Of a stretch of 64,000 bases of DNA, positions 48,738 to 61,771 are shown in pieces. The position numbers were made by a program, and so were the translations under genes. This DNA comes from Cephalotus follicularis (taxonomy: Eukaryota; Streptophyta; Magnoliopsida; Oxalidales; Cephalotaceae): NCBI GenBank assembly GCA_001972305.1, contig BDDD01002667.1:16106-80105 (forward strand). Direction: 5' to 3'. The notes under the pieces were generated by a model. That model saw only the letters and a program-made list of their open reading frames with translations, made no database searches and was not told the DNA's origin. How positions within the stretch are numbered: the first letter of the stretch is position 1; each line of letters begins with the position of its first letter.

Positions 48738-50653
48738 TGTAACACCCCCGAACGGCGGGAGTCCTTACCGGTTCATAGTCCGAAACTAAACATAACCTAT
48801 CATGAAATATAACTCAATTTTTATTCCTTTTATCAGATTATTAACTTATCTTTTATTCGAAATGCGTGATAGTCTGAACAAAATGTTAACGATCTAAAAC
48901 ATATTCATAACTGAAATTGAAATCGTAGTATGAATAACTTAAACATAAACTAAGAACATCATAATCCAAAGTAGTGAATAAAAAGTCCTAACATCGTTCA
49001 AAGGCAGATCCTAATATAACCAAACGGCAATAAAATATAAACGGATCATCTCCTAAGCGATCCTCAGACATTGGTGACATCACTCTCATCACACGTTTCC
49101 CAAATACTGTCCCAGAATACCTATCGCATGGAAAACAAAAACGCGGCTGAGCAAACCTCAGTACGGATAGAGAATCATAAAACATAAAACGATGCTTTAA
49201 AGGATAGAAAATACCTGAATCTTTAAATATCATATACTTTATGCATAAAATAATTTAACATTATTTTCAAAAGCGAAGGTAAGTAGTCATACAATCAATT
49301 CAAAACGAATATCAAATTTTCAAAGCGTTATTCAATATCAAAACATAATCCAAGTTCAAAATCCCAAAACATATTCAAAACGAAAAACAAACAGAGACTT
49401 ATCCGATTCCATAATCTCATCTCAGAGATCCAAAGCGCATACACATATGCGTAATTGCAAGGGGTTTGCAAGGCCCGCATGCCAAACGGAAGGACGTGTA
49501 CAGCACTACACAATCAATCCCTAGAATCCATATCCTTAACGTAACATATAACTAGAGTCGACTCATACGCCTCTATCACACATATCGGATCCATAAGTCC
49601 ACCTCATGGGACTTATTCATAACATAGAGAGACGCCGTAGTCAAATCACACTACTACGGAAGTGTCATGTCCCCGTGCCAGGCCTACGACATGCCTATGG
49701 TACCTCCATAGGTAGGAAATATCTCTGTGTATATCCTTATTTCAAAAACATTGCTTTATTTCTAAAAACTATATTCATAGGACTTATGCGATATATCCGT
49801 TGTATTTAAAGCAAAAAGAAACAAGAAATTTATGCCATTAGTGATCATGCTTTTAAGAGAGGCAATTTCAATTCATTGTATACATGCTTATATGATCAAG
49901 TTTTCTGTCAATAATCATTATCCTTAATCAAAACCAGTATGTATCATCTACCTAATGCATGTTGACAGGTTCAGAAACCATGATAGAACTTAGAGTTTCA
50001 GAAATCAAAACCAAAACACACTAGCAACCTATATGCAATAGAATTCAGATGACATTAAAATAAATTTAATTGCTAAACCATAACAACAGAGGAAAAACAA
50101 ACCTGGTATGATGATCAAAGGAAAACAAAACAAATTCTAATCTTGCAGGTTCGGCTACCAGGAGAGGGAGAAAAACAATGATGTAAAAACAATAGTCACA
50201 GGCACTTTTTAACTAGGAAATAAGAGGCAATTTAGGTTGAGATAAGGAAAGAAGAATCCAAAATCTGATGGATAAGGGAAGTAGGGAAGTAAATTAAGGA
50301 TTGATAGGGAGAAAGAAAGAAAGAAATCAGTATTGTAAGAGAGAGGGAAGAGACTTACGGAAGAGGGAGAGAAGAAATAGAAAGCAATTAGGATTTAAGC
50401 TTTTAACCAAAATAAAAGGATTTGTTTTCCAATTAAAATTTTTTTACCACATTAATAATAAAAACTGATTTAATATTTGTACAAAATATAATTCAATTAA
50501 TTTTACTTATTCATGTACATAGTCCAACCAATATTCAACAGCCCAAAATTAACGTCTTTAAGCCTAAAACATAAAAGCCCAAAATAAAATTGACCAACCA
50601 TATAATAAAATAAAATTCCAAAAAAATATGCACACGAAAATCGGGGTATTACA
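48738..50653 (-). repeat. Element J 5' LTR (1.9 kb)
   Basis: TGTAACACCCCCGAACGG to TCGGGGTATTACA. Very similar to the 3' LTR at both ends but shorter, and without the YCGA array. Confidence 0.87.
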
Positions 50654-50658
50654 AAACT

Positions 50659-52742
50659 TCTCGGGTTGGGACATATAATTATCCTCTTCAAGACGCCCAT
50701 TTAAGAATGTCGTCTTGACATCCATTTGCCATATCTCATAATCATAATGAGCGGCAATAGCAAGCAAAATCCTAAGGGATTTAGGCATGGCGACAGGTGA
50801 GAAAGTCTCAGTATAGTCGACTCCATGTCGTTGCCTATACCCTTTTGCCACTTCGAGCTTTATAAGTCTCGATTTTTCCATCTGCATTCATCTTCTTCTT
50901 TAAGATCCAATTGCTGCCAATAGGCACTATGCCTTCGGGTGCTTCAACCAAATTCCATACCTGGTTGGAGTACATGGAATCCATTTCAGATTTCATGGCT
51001 CCTAGACAAGCTTCAGATTCAGTGCCTTGCACTCGCTCTAAGTAGCTGGCAGGCTCGTCATCTTCAATGACGTTTATCTCATTAGTACCATCAATGAGGA
51101 AACCATACGTCTCAGGTGCTAATGGGATTCTGCATGATCTCCTCAAAGGAGCTTTGCCTAACTGAGAACCATTCTCAGCCTGAGATCCAATCTCAGCTGT
51201 GTCTGTTGAAGGTCTAACCTCCAACTCCTCCATCTTCTGTGTGGTTTCCACCTGTGGCAACTCCATGAGTTCCACCTTACCCCCACTGTTTCCTTCAAGA
51301 AGGTATTCCTTCTCTAGGAACACAGCATTTCGCGAAACAAATATATTTTGTTCTCTAGGGTGGTAGAAGTAGTATCCTTTTGTTTCTTTAGGATACCCCA
51401 CAAACCTGCAACGGTCCGACCGCACTTCTAGCTTATCTGCATCAAGCCTCTTGACTTAAGCAGGACAGCCCCAAACCTTTAAATGGTTCAGGCTGGGTTT
51501 CCTCCCTGACCATACCTGGTATGGAATAGAAGGCACAGACTTTGAAGGAATCTGATTCAAGATATAAGCAGCTGTATCTAGGGCATAACCCCAGAGATAG
51601 GTAAGAAGGTCAACAAAAGACATCATCGATCAAACCATGTCTAACAAAGTCCAATTCCTCCTTTCGGACACACCATTATGCTGTGGTGTTCTAGGAGGAG
51701 TCCACTGAGATAGAATTCCGTTATCTCTAAGATAACCTAGGAATTCAGCAGACAAGTATTCTCCACCTCGGTCCGACCAAAGTATTTTAATGGATTTACC
51801 TGTTTGTTTTTCTACTTCAAGTCTGAACTCCTGAAATTTCTCAAAGGATTCTGACTTGTGTTTCATCAAATACACATAACCATACCTAGATAAAACATCG
51901 GTAAAAGTTATGAAGTAGATATAACCACCTCGCGCACTGACTGACATAGGACCACATACGTCAGTATGGACTAAACCCAGTAAGTCCATAGCCCTTTCTC
52001 CTTGACCAGAGAAGGGTGATTTGGTCATCTATCCCAATAAACAGGATTCACAAGTTGGATAGGACTCTAAGTCTTGGATATCACGGAGATCATCCTTAAC
52101 CAACCATGATAGGTTAGCATCACTTACATGACCAAGTCTACAAAGCTAGGTATAGGTTTTGTTTAACTCAGTTTCTCTTTGTCTTTTCTTATTACTTTGC
52201 TCTATGAATAGGACTTTGGATTGTGCAGTTTTTAAGACAAATAATCCATTGTCGATAAAACCATTACCGACACAAACATTGTCAGAATAAACAAAACATT
52301 GAATATCTTGGAATCTGAGCTCCAAGCCCAAATTACATAAGTATGAAACACTTATAATATTCCTTACAATGTTTGAAATGAAATAACAAGGATCAAGTGT
52401 CAATACATGACCATTACATAAAGTAATATCATAAATCCCTATAGCTTCAGCGGTGATCCTAGTTCCATCCCCAAGCCGTAAGTCCAAGTCTCTAGCTCTA
52501 AGCTTTCTAACTTTCCTTAGTCCCTGCAACGAATTGCAAAGGTTAGTTCCACATCCAGTATCCAATACCCATGAAGAACTACTATTCAAAACTAGATTTA
52601 GTTCAATCATGAACATAACTGATGTATTTGCACCATGCAAAACATCAAAAGATAATCCAGCACCAGTAACTCGACAATCCTTATTCCAGTGTCTGGTCTT
52701 ACCGTACTGGAAACAAGCACCCTCAGCCACCAGCTGATTCAT
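50659..52742 (-). pseudogene. Element H RT 5' part, integrase and protease (fossil)
   Basis: On the minus strand from right to left. Protease-like SSWVLDTGCGTNLCNSLQGL (about 52540-52580) follows a degenerate knuckle. The GAG-pre-integrase part is next, then integrase (DLLGLVHTDVCGPM, RYGYVYLMKHKSESFEKF, LWSDRGGEYLS, TPPRTPQHNGVSERRN). RVT_2 opens with [16 protein letters not shown]. Broken copy. Confidence 0.87.
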
Positions 52743-53405
52743 TCAATTCTTGGCATCGCTCCCACTAGCTCCAAGCTTGCCCTCCTGGGTTGGGATCTTT
52801 GACTTCGTAGAGTCAAGATTGGCCTCTGCCGTTCTCAGCATAGAAACTAACTCAGAAAGAGTTACTTCTATTTTGATCAAGTGAAAATACTCCACAAACT
52901 GTGAGAACGATCCAGGGAGGGATGTAAGGATAAGATCTATCTGCAGATCATGATCCATGACAAACCCTAATTGAGTAAGCTGCTCAATCATGTTTATCAT
53001 CTCTAGTCCATGATCATGGACCGAAGCTCCCTCTGGCATCTGCGCCTTTAAGAGCTTGTGTGAGAGATTAAGCCTTGGAGTCCAAGACTCGGCGCCATAC
53101 ATCTCCTCGAGATCAAGTAGTATAGCGGATAAGGTCTCAATCTCCTCATACTCGCGTTGTAGCTCCGGTGTCATCCCCAAAAGGGTGATACACCGAGCAT
53201 GCTCGTCGTCTTCCAGCCACATGGCCAGACGGTCGCACTCAACAGACGTAGGATCATCACCTAGTGATGGAGGCCCCCATTTCATCACATACACCAATTT
53301 ATTGGCCGTTAGGATGAATTTGAGGTTACGTTGCCAATCGATGAAGTTTGGGCCTATCAATTTGTTTGTCTCTAGAATGCGGGACATAGCAGATTGTAAA
53401 GCCAT
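52743..53405 (-). CDS. Element H gag (looks whole)
   Basis: A 220-residue ORF with a Copia UBN2-type gag fold pattern: MALQSAMSRILETNKLIGPN, FIDWQRNLKFILTANKLVYV, LLGMTPELQREYEE, LLDLEEMYGA, LSHKLLKAQMPEGASVHDH, GFVMDHDLQIDLILTSLPGS. The start MALQSAM is the usual start of such gags. It looks whole over its length. It forms the particle shell in live elements; here it belongs to a broken element. Confidence 0.85.
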   Translation of the reverse strand: MALQSAMSRILETNKLIGPNFIDWQRNLKFILTANKLVYVMKWGPPSLGDDPTSVECDRLAMWLEDDEHARCITLLGMTPELQREYEEIETLSAILLDLEEMYGAESWTPRLNLSHKLLKAQMPEGASVHDHGLEMINMIEQLTQLGFVMDHDLQIDLILTSLPGSFSQFVEYFHLIKIEVTLSELVSMLRTAEANLDSTKSKIPTQEGKLGASGSDAKN

Positions 53406-54531
53406 TTTATAGCAACCTAGATAAGGAAATATAAAGTTGAGTCAGCATCTATTCCATTTTTAATATATGACAACCATAACACTTGGTCTTTAGTGCTTAT
53501 GGTTCCTGCCACTATTCTAATCGTATCCCATACCCCCATATGGAATTCGACAAGTCTAACTTCCTAGTGGGGATTGGAATCCATCGCAATCATATGATAG
53601 CCTCAGCTAGGGCATGACAAACTGTAATATATCCAATGGGTAGGCTTTCTTGCCAATTTGTAGCCAATACAAGATCCAATCATAGAATTCGGCCTTAGAT
53701 TCAATATGGCCTCAGCTAGGGCGTGATAAACCATCAGAATCTTGATAAGTCAAGTACCCATAATTTTCATTGGAATGCACTAGTTTTAACACCCACACGT
53801 AGGGTGTCCAAGTGCTAAAACATAGCCATCCTTTGCGGTGCCCAACACCGACGTTGACATAATATCCCCAAGTCATCAGCCTCAGCTAGGGCATGACAAA
53901 CCAACAACCTAGGAACACTACTCAACGAAAATTGTGGAAGGCCACGGGGAACCACTCCATGGGTTCCTACGTTAAGACTTATTATTGAAGTTAGGGAATT
54001 TGTGGTCTCAAATTTTAAATATCGAGCCATTAATTAATTCATTGGTTGTATTAGCCAATTCCAATTAATTACGGCTTATCATGCAAGACGTGTATCTTAT
54101 GCACCTTGGACATATTTCTAAAATATGTCAATGGATTGGCCAGGACATTATTAGTAGGGACTTGATCCCAAAGTCACTACTAGGTCTTCCAAGGTGTAAG
54201 GATTTAAATCTATTTATTACAACAATAACCATGCATACATGCCCTTCAAAAGTCTTGTACTCCATTTCACCTTTCCTCCATCTCTCCTTGCAAAGTCGTC
54301 TTTTACATAAAGAACTTTACATTTTTCAAAAAGAAAATTACATTTAAAAAATTACAAGGAGAAATAACAAAAGTAAAGAAAAATAAATGGTGCACGCAGG
54401 CACCTAATTACAAACCTTTAAAATAATAAATAAATAAATAAATCCATCCACACAAAGAAAACCATAAACTAGGTCTATGTCCTTCTTGGGCCATCCATTG
54501 TGCATAAGACTTATATAATATCCAATATTAT
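53406..54531 (-). other. Element H leader, gag-proximal part
   Basis: No supported ORF. The phrase GCCTCAGCTAGGGC followed by RTGAYAAAC occurs three times (about 53602, 53710 and 53879). A short (AAAT)n run lies at 54421-54441. Ends at the insertion of K; the five bases before K are ATTAT. Confidence 0.7.
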
Positions 54532-56598
54532 TGTCACACCCCCGTTTCCACATTAAGACAACATATACATTGGTAAGGCAATCATCATAACATAATTCAG
54601 CTCATGCAAATTTACCAATAAATAAATTTCTCGTTAGCGGAAGCATTCATGAAAAAAGCCGAATTTAAATATGCATCCCATACTACGTGGTGCCCAACAA
54701 GTTTATACAAAAATTCAACATCATTGTCGATCGCCCATAAACGGAGCGTGAAAATACAATATGAGATAAAATAAACCCTCATTACAATAATCCAAATAAC
54801 ATGACCAATGTTCATTAACTCAATACAGTAAATAAGAGAAACAACTTGGTCTTCCCCTTAGGTCTCCTTGCATGCTCCATATCAAACCCACTCCATCAAT
54901 CTGTTACAGTAGGGGGTTAGCCTTTGTCCTCACTCGGCTAAGTGAAAAACTCATAAATACAGTTCGATTCATATGATAATAAGTATCATGAATGAATGCA
55001 TTATGATAGAATATGACATGTAATTTTCACAATAATTATATCTCCGTATGTATATATAAAAATATATGCATGCTCACAGTACAAGTATAACTCATAAGTT
55101 ATATTCGATGTCTATCCCTAAGGCGTCGATGTCTTTACCCTAAGGCGTCGATCCCATGTACAGTTATTCCCAGGCATTTTTGGACCAAAGACGTCGATGT
55201 CTTTCCAAAGACATCGATGTCTTTATGATACCAGAAGGTATCAGTTCGCGAGTCTGAATTCTTGAGGGAAGAATCCAGCCACTAAGTTCTTACATAAGCG
55301 AAACTTGACCTCTCAAGGCGTAAGAAAAGCTACTGGTTTTCAGGATACATAACAAGAATGTCAATTCGTAATCAACCATGTAATCCCAAGTGGGTAATTC
55401 ACCATCTGCCGTAAACATTACAGTTCTATGATTACCCAGAAAAGGCGTCGATGCTTTTACTCAAACATCGATGTCTTTTCATACGTACACGAAAACATCA
55501 ACGTCTTCAGGAAGACGTCGACGTTTATCCAACCCAGAACATTTTCTCTATAGTTTTACACAGCATGCCACTATCAAGATCATCCATACATAATCCAGTT
55601 CATACATTCATGTAATTTACACATGCATGTTCACTCCGTACATCACAGAAATTATCACAACAAGTCCAGAATCACAATTCATCCATTAACATGCAATTCA
55701 CCAATGGTATTCATTATCTTAAAACTCCAAAATGCATGTATAAGAATTTTCAATTTCCCCTACCTCTGGTTTCACGTTAGAAAACTTGTAAGTCCACCTC
55801 TTTGAGTTCCCAGGTTTTGGCCATAGCAGCTCCAAGATCCTCCCAGCAACTGCTATCCTCAAGCTCCAAGTCTCTAGCTCGAATCAAGCTCAACAATGGT
55901 GTCTCTCTCTTATTCACACTCACTAGTTCTCTTTCTCACTATTTTTAGCTGAGAGAGAGAAGAAGGAAGAGGTGTTTTATTATGGCAGGAACCCTCCCCT
56001 TCTCTCTTGCTTCACAGATAACCACACATTCCCGTGCGCACCCTTCTCACTCTCTGGTTTTGGCTCATTTCCCTTCCTTTCTACAGGTTGCAGGTGCCAA
56101 TGCCATATCCTCTTGCATGCACCATGTCAAGGACACATTTGGAGCATGCCTGGAAACACACCAGCATGATCAACACGTCGCATTGTGCATGTTAAGGCGT
56201 CTGGACAATGCCTCAAAATTGCCCATTGCATGTTATTCTGTCAGTGTTAATCATGACAGATGTTCTTTACAAAGGCGTCGACGTCTTTCCTTAGACGTCG
56301 ATGTCTTTCCCCTTTTCACCAGAAGGTGTCGATGTCTTCACCTTACATCTATGTGCATGTCCATGCATTCACGTGTACCTCGGTTCCTATAGGCGTCGAT
56401 GTCTTTCCAAAGACATCGACGTGTTTACCTCAAAACAACGCCGTTTTCTAGTTTAACACACACAATTCTTTCCCCAAGTAACATTTAGGGTTTGGAAACA
56501 TCTTTTGAGTTTGAAATCTCCAACATTTTCATTAAATCAAGTCTTAAGATTACATCTTAAAATGAAATATTACAATTAGGAAAATACCGGGTGTTACA
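54532..56598 (-). repeat. Element K 3' LTR
   Basis: TGTCACACCCCCGTTTCC to ACCGGGTGTTACA (2067 bp), followed by TCCACCCCTCCTTC, complement of the polypurine tract. YCGA clusters at 55104-55232, 55440-55535 and 56272-56432, with spacings of 20-22 bp (for example 55105, 55126, 55148; 55194 and 55214; 55448 and 55468). Confidence 0.88.
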
Positions 56599-56715
56599 TC
56601 CACCCCTCCTTCAAGAAATTTCATCCTCGAAATTAACACAATACTAAAACAAATGCGGGCAACGTTCTCGGATGTCATCCTCGCGTTCCCAAGTTGCTTC
56701 ATCCGGCCGATGAAA

Positions 56716-59120
56716 CTACCACTGAACCTTTACCATTGGAATGGACCGGTTCCTCAATACTTGTGTCTTCCAATCCAAGATTCTCACGGGTGACTCCTCG
56801 CAGGAAAGATCATCCCTCACCGTAACCGAGTCATAGTCCAGGACATGTGATGGATCTTGGATATAACCTCGTAGCATCGATACATGGAAGACATCATGTA
56901 TACCCGATAAGGTAGGCGGCAAGGCTAGCTGATAAGCTACCTCCCCAACTCTCTCCAGAATCTCAAAAGGACCAATATATCGTGGCGCTAACTTACCATT
57001 CTTCCCGAATCTTTGCACTCCTTTCCACGGAGATACCTTCAAAAACACGTAATCTCCAACATTGAAGGTTAAAGGCCTTCTCTTCACACTGTCGGCGTAG
57101 CGCTTCTGCCGACTCTGCGCTGCGAGCAACTTTTCTCTGATGAACTTGACTTTCTCCGAAGTCTCCTCCACCAAATCTGACCCAAGCAATGGTCGTTCAC
57201 CAACCTCATCCCAACAGACGGGTGACCTACACTTTCTCCCATACAGTGCCTCGTATTGAGCCATACCAATACTCGAGTGATAGCTGTTATTATATGAAAA
57301 CTCTATCAGAGGGATATGGTCTTCCCAGGTTCCACCAAAATCTATCACACAAGCCCGAAGCATGTCCTCCAAGGTTTGGATGGTACGCTCCGACTGTCCG
57401 TCTGTCTGAGGGTGGAAAGCAGTACTGAGATTCAATCTTGTTCCAAAGGCTATCGGGAATCTCTTCCAGAAGTTGGAAGTGAAGATCGAATCCCTATCGC
57501 AAACAATGCTCACTGAAACACCGTGCAGTCTCACAATCTCCTTCACATATAATCGAGCCAACTTGCTCGCGGAATCAGTGACATGTGTAGGCAAGAAGTG
57601 TGCTGATTTGGTGAGTCTATCAACAATAACCCATGCGGCATTATGACGATGCCTAGTCAGTGGAAATCCGAAACAAAGTCCATCGTAATGTGTTCCCATT
57701 TCCACTCTGCCACTGGTAATGATTGCAACAGTCCCGCAGGTCTCTGGTGTTCGGCCTTGACCCTCTGGCAAGTCAAACACTTCGCGACATATTCTACAAT
57801 TTCGCGCTTCATGCCGGGCCACCAATAAGTTTTCTTCATATCTTGGTACATCTTGGTACTACCAGGATGAATACTGCACAGAGATTTATGAGCCCCATGA
57901 AGTAACTCATCCTTCAGTCGTGGTTGATTCGGAAGACATACGCCTCCCCGATATCTCAGAATACCATCATCGTGTACTCAAAAAACAGATTCCGAATCCA
58001 GTTTTCTCGAATTCGTTGCAACTCCGGGTCATGTGGTTGTGCGTCCTTGATGTGATCATGTAACACAGGCTATACACGCATGTCGGCTAGAAAGATCCCC
58101 GACGACTGATTGAACGGAGACCACTCTTGGAAGTCTTCTAACATCTTCCATTGCAACACCATTGTACTGGCAACCATAGCCTTGCGGCTCAAGGCATCAG
58201 CGACTACGTTCCCTTTCCTCGGGTGGTACTGGATACTGCAGTCATAATCATTAAAGAACTCCACCCACCTACGATGTCTCATGTTCAGTGTCCTGACAAA
58301 ATAGGTACCTCAAACTTTTATTATCGGTAAAGATCTCAAACTGCCCCCCATAAAGATAGTGTCTCCACTTCTGAAGGGAGAAGATGATAGCTGCAAGTTC
58401 AAGGTCATGAGTCGGGTAGTTTTCTTCATACGGCTTCAGCTTCCTAGAAGCATAAGCAATCACCTTTCCCCACTGCATTAGCACGCAGCCCAAGCCCTTA
58501 CCCGATGCATCATTATAGACTGCAAAGCCCTCATTACCCTCAGGTAATTTCAAGATAGGAGCGGAAACCAACCGATCCTTTAGTTCACGGAAACTAGCTT
58601 CGCAATCATCATCCCAGACAAACATGGTCTTCTTCTGGGCCAGTCCAGTTAAGGGCTCAGCTATCCTTGAAAAGTTTTGGATAAACCTCCGGTAGTAGCC
58701 TCCCAAGCCAAGAAAATTGCGTACCTCCGTCACATTCTTCGGCTGTGGCCAATCTCGTACCACCTCTGTCTTCAACGGATCCACCGCCAAACCTTCTCTA
58801 GATACAATGTGACCAAGAAAGATCACATGGTCAAGCCAAAATTCACACTTACTGAATTTGGCATACAACTGATGCTCTCGGAGAATCTGCAAAGCCAACC
58901 TCAGGAGGGAAGCATGCTCTTCCTCACTCCTTGAGTATACTAGCACGTCGTCAATAATCGCAACGACAAACTGGTCCAGGTACGGTCGGAACACATCATT
59001 CATCAATGACATGAATAGAGCTGGTGCATTAGTGGCACCACAAGGCATCACAAGGAACTCATAGTGATCGTATCTTGTCCGGAAAGCAGTCTTCTCAATA
59101 TCTCCTTCCCTCACCCTCAA
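56716..59120 (-). pseudogene. Element K pol: RT, RNase H, integrase, chromodomain-like end (fossil)
   Basis: Minus strand: [30 protein letters not shown] and [20 protein letters not shown]. RNase [15 protein letters not shown] and [17 protein letters not shown]. Integrase CLTCQRVKAEHQRP, CDRDSIFTSNFWKR, FHPQTDGQSERTI, SSIGMAQYEALYGRKCRSPV. C-terminus YIGPFEILERVGEVAYQLAL. Nearly the same as F. Broken copy. Confidence 0.9.
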
Positions 59121-59477
59121 CTGGTGATTGCCGATTTCAAATCGAGCTTGGAAAACACCCTTGAATCATTATCGTGAATCACTATCCAAGCGATACAATT
59201 CATGTTCTTTGATTATGTTATCCGGGTCCTAGAAGTCCACTAAGTATGTGTGTGGTCCCATTCTAGCCTACGCATGTGTATAACCATCCCTTAATATGGT
59301 ACAGAGAATCATCATTCCCTTACTCATTAGTTGGCCCCAACGTCCAACTTAACATTCACGTAATCACGGCTATAATAAGGTCAGCCAGTTAACAACATTA
59401 TGGTCAAGTATGATGCAAGTAAGAGTGAAAATCGTACCTCTCATGATGCCCTTGCCCTTGCCTGCCCACTGCGAAGG

Positions 59478-60207
59478 TCAAGTTGCGGCATCGCTATTGC
59501 TCATAGGCCCCGCAGGAGGACTCTTCGGACAGTCCTTCACTGAATGACCAGGTGCCCCGCACCTCAAACACAGTCCATTCATCTTCCTTCTGTAAGTGGC
59601 CCTTACGACCACAGTGGTAGCAAGCTCCAGATCCCGCATTACTCCCCTGACCAGGAGTTCCACAGTTAGCAGTTTGTTGAGATGGATCCCCAGTACAATT
59701 CTTCATCACATGACCAGTCGCCCCACATCTCATGCATAACTTATTCTTCAACCAGCAGTCTTTCACTTGATGGCCTGCACGACCGTAGTGGAAGCAAGCC
59801 CCAGGCCTTATATCTCCTTCTTGACTCGGAGTTCCCTTAGCGGCCATTTACTGAGAACTGTTCTTTGATGACTTGGTTGAATAGTCACCATCATGCCATT
59901 CTGACGAAGCTGGCCTAGTCCGCTTAACTTGCTGGGTCTCAATACACAGCTCCCGCATTTCCTCCAGGCGAGTCGTATTAGTAGTTACGTGTTGTTGGAA
60001 ACGGTCGTTTATACGATCCGTGTACCATCGCCGCATGTCCTCTAGGTTGGCCGCATCAACGGCCATTTGCTGTTGAAAGTAATCTGCGATACGAACCATT
60101 GGATCTCTCTCATCCAGGGGAACATTCATTCCTTGCGGCATATTCATTCCCTCAGGGGCATTGGCTCCAGCAGCTCTAGCCCTAGTACGTGCCCTCCTTC
60201 GGTCCAT
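59478..60207 (-). pseudogene. Element K gag with several CCHC knuckles (fossil)
   Basis: On the minus strand: MDRRRARTRARAAGANAPEG at 60148-60207, DERDPMVRIADYFQQQMA, then knuckle-like segments CFHYGRAGHQVKDCW, CMRCGATGHVMKNC, CYHCGRKGHLQK and CLRCGAPGHSVKDCP. Three or four knuckles, against two seen in F. Part of the gag core found in F is absent. Broken copy. Confidence 0.85.
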
Positions 60208-60303
60208 TTGTTCCTATAAGAAGGATGACGGTTAGTCACGACTTTAGGAAAACAATTTATTCATTGCCAAGGAAAGTATCCTAGCTAAGCATATATGGAA
60301 TAT

Positions 60304-60315
60304 GCTCTGATACCA
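60304..60315 (-). other. Element K primer-binding site (tRNA-iMet)
   Basis: GCTCTGATACCA on the plus strand, three bases before the LTR start TGTCACGCCC at 60319, mirroring F. Confidence 0.87.
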
Positions 60316-60318
60316 CGT

Positions 60319-61771
60319 TGTCACGCCCCCGTTACCACATTAAGACAACATATACATTGGTAAGGCAATCAACATAACATAATTCAGCTCATGCAAATTT
60401 ACCAATAAATAAATTTCTCGTTAGCGGAAGCATTCATGAAAAAAGCCGAATTTAAATATGCATCACGCATCCCATACTACATGGTGCCCAACAAGCTTAT
60501 ACAAAAATTCAACATCATTGTCGATCGCCTATAAACGGAGCGTGAAAATACAGTACGAGATAAAATAAACCCTCGTTACAATAATCCAAAAAACATGACC
60601 AATGTTCATTAACTCAATACAGTAAATAAGAGAAACAACTTGGTCTTCCCCTTAGGTATCCTTGCATGCTCCATATCAAACCCACTCCATCAATCTGTTA
60701 CAGTAGGGGGTTAGCCTTTGTCCTCATTCGGCTAAGTGAAAAACTCATAAATACACTTCGAGTCATATGATAATAAGTATCACGAATGAATGCATTATGA
60801 TGTAATATGACATGTAATTTTCACAATAATTATATCTCCGTATGCGATGTCTATCCCTAAGGCGTCGATGTCTTTACCCTAAGGCGTCGATCCCATGTAC
60901 AGTTATTCCCAGGCATTTTTGGACCAAAGACGTCGATGTATTTCCAAAACATCGATGTCTTTATGATACCAGAAGGTATCAGTTCGCGAGTCTGAATTCT
61001 GGAGGGAAGAATCCAACCCCTAAATCCTCACATAAGCGAAACTCGACCTCTCAAGGCGTAAGAAAAGCTACTGGTTATCAGGATACGTAACAAGAACGTC
61101 AATTCGTAATCAACCATGTATTCCCAAGTGGGTAATTCACCATATGCCATAAACATTACAGTTCTATGATTACCCAGAAAAGGCGTCGATGCTTTTACTC
61201 AAACATCGATGTCTTTTCATACGTACCCGAAGACATCGACGTCTTCAGGAAGACGTCGACGTTTATCCAACCCAGAACGTTTTCTCCATAGTTCTACACA
61301 GCAGGCCACTATCAAGATCATCCATACATAATCCAGTTCACACATTCATGTAATTTACACATGCATGTTCACTTCGTACGTCACAGAAATTATCACAACA
61401 AGTCCAGAATCACAATTCATCCATTAACATGCAATTCACCAATGGTATTCATTATCCTAAAACTCCAAAATGCATGTATAAGAATTTTCACTTTCCCCTA
61501 CCTCTGGTTTCACGTTAAAAACCTTGTAAGTCCACCTCTTTGAGTTTCCAGGTTCTGGCCACAACAGCTCCAAGATCCTCCCAGCAACTGCTATCCTCAA
61601 GCTCCAAGTCTCTAGCTCCAATAAAGCTCAACAATGGTGGCTCTCTCTTCTTCACACTCACTGGTTCTCTTTCTCACTGTTTTTAGCTGAGAGAGAGAAG
61701 AAGGAAGAGGTGTTTTATTATAGCAGGAACGCTCCCGTTCTCTCTTGCTTCATAGATAACAACACATTCCC
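60319..61771 (-). repeat. Element K 5' LTR (incomplete at right)
   Basis: Aligns to 54532-56050 of the 3' LTR, with YCGA clusters at 60842-60970 and 61180-61268. Similarity ends near 61771, after which different sequence follows. Confidence 0.85.

Larger units (their letters stand above)
44024..50653 (-). mobile_element. Element J: gag-only Ty3/Gypsy derivative inserted in H
   Basis: Two LTRs (44024-47263 and 48738-50653) surround a 1.5-kb internal region. That region holds a primer-binding site, gag, a knuckle and the very start of protease, but no RT, RNase H or integrase. Flanks AAACC (44019-44023) and AAACT (50654-50658) are a target duplication with one mismatch. Gag resembles that of D. 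The layout is that of a non-autonomous gag-bearing element. LTRs differ by about 2% in shared sequence by eye but are unequal in length. Confidence 0.85.
54532..61771 (-). mobile_element. Element K: Ty3/Gypsy chromovirus of the F family, inserted in leader of H
   Basis: 3' LTR 54532-56598, pol and gag on the minus strand, primer-binding site and 5' LTR from 60319. The 5' LTR is recognisable to about 61771 and then changes to unrelated sequence, so the right border and target duplication are not clear. Protein and LTR sequences are close to F. LTRs differ by about 2-3% by eye. Part of the protease-RT region is missing, and there are a few other breaks. Confidence 0.87.

Noticed and set aside
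53056-53412. Plus-strand ORF of 118 residues
   Set aside because: Antisense shadow of the intact gag ORF of H.
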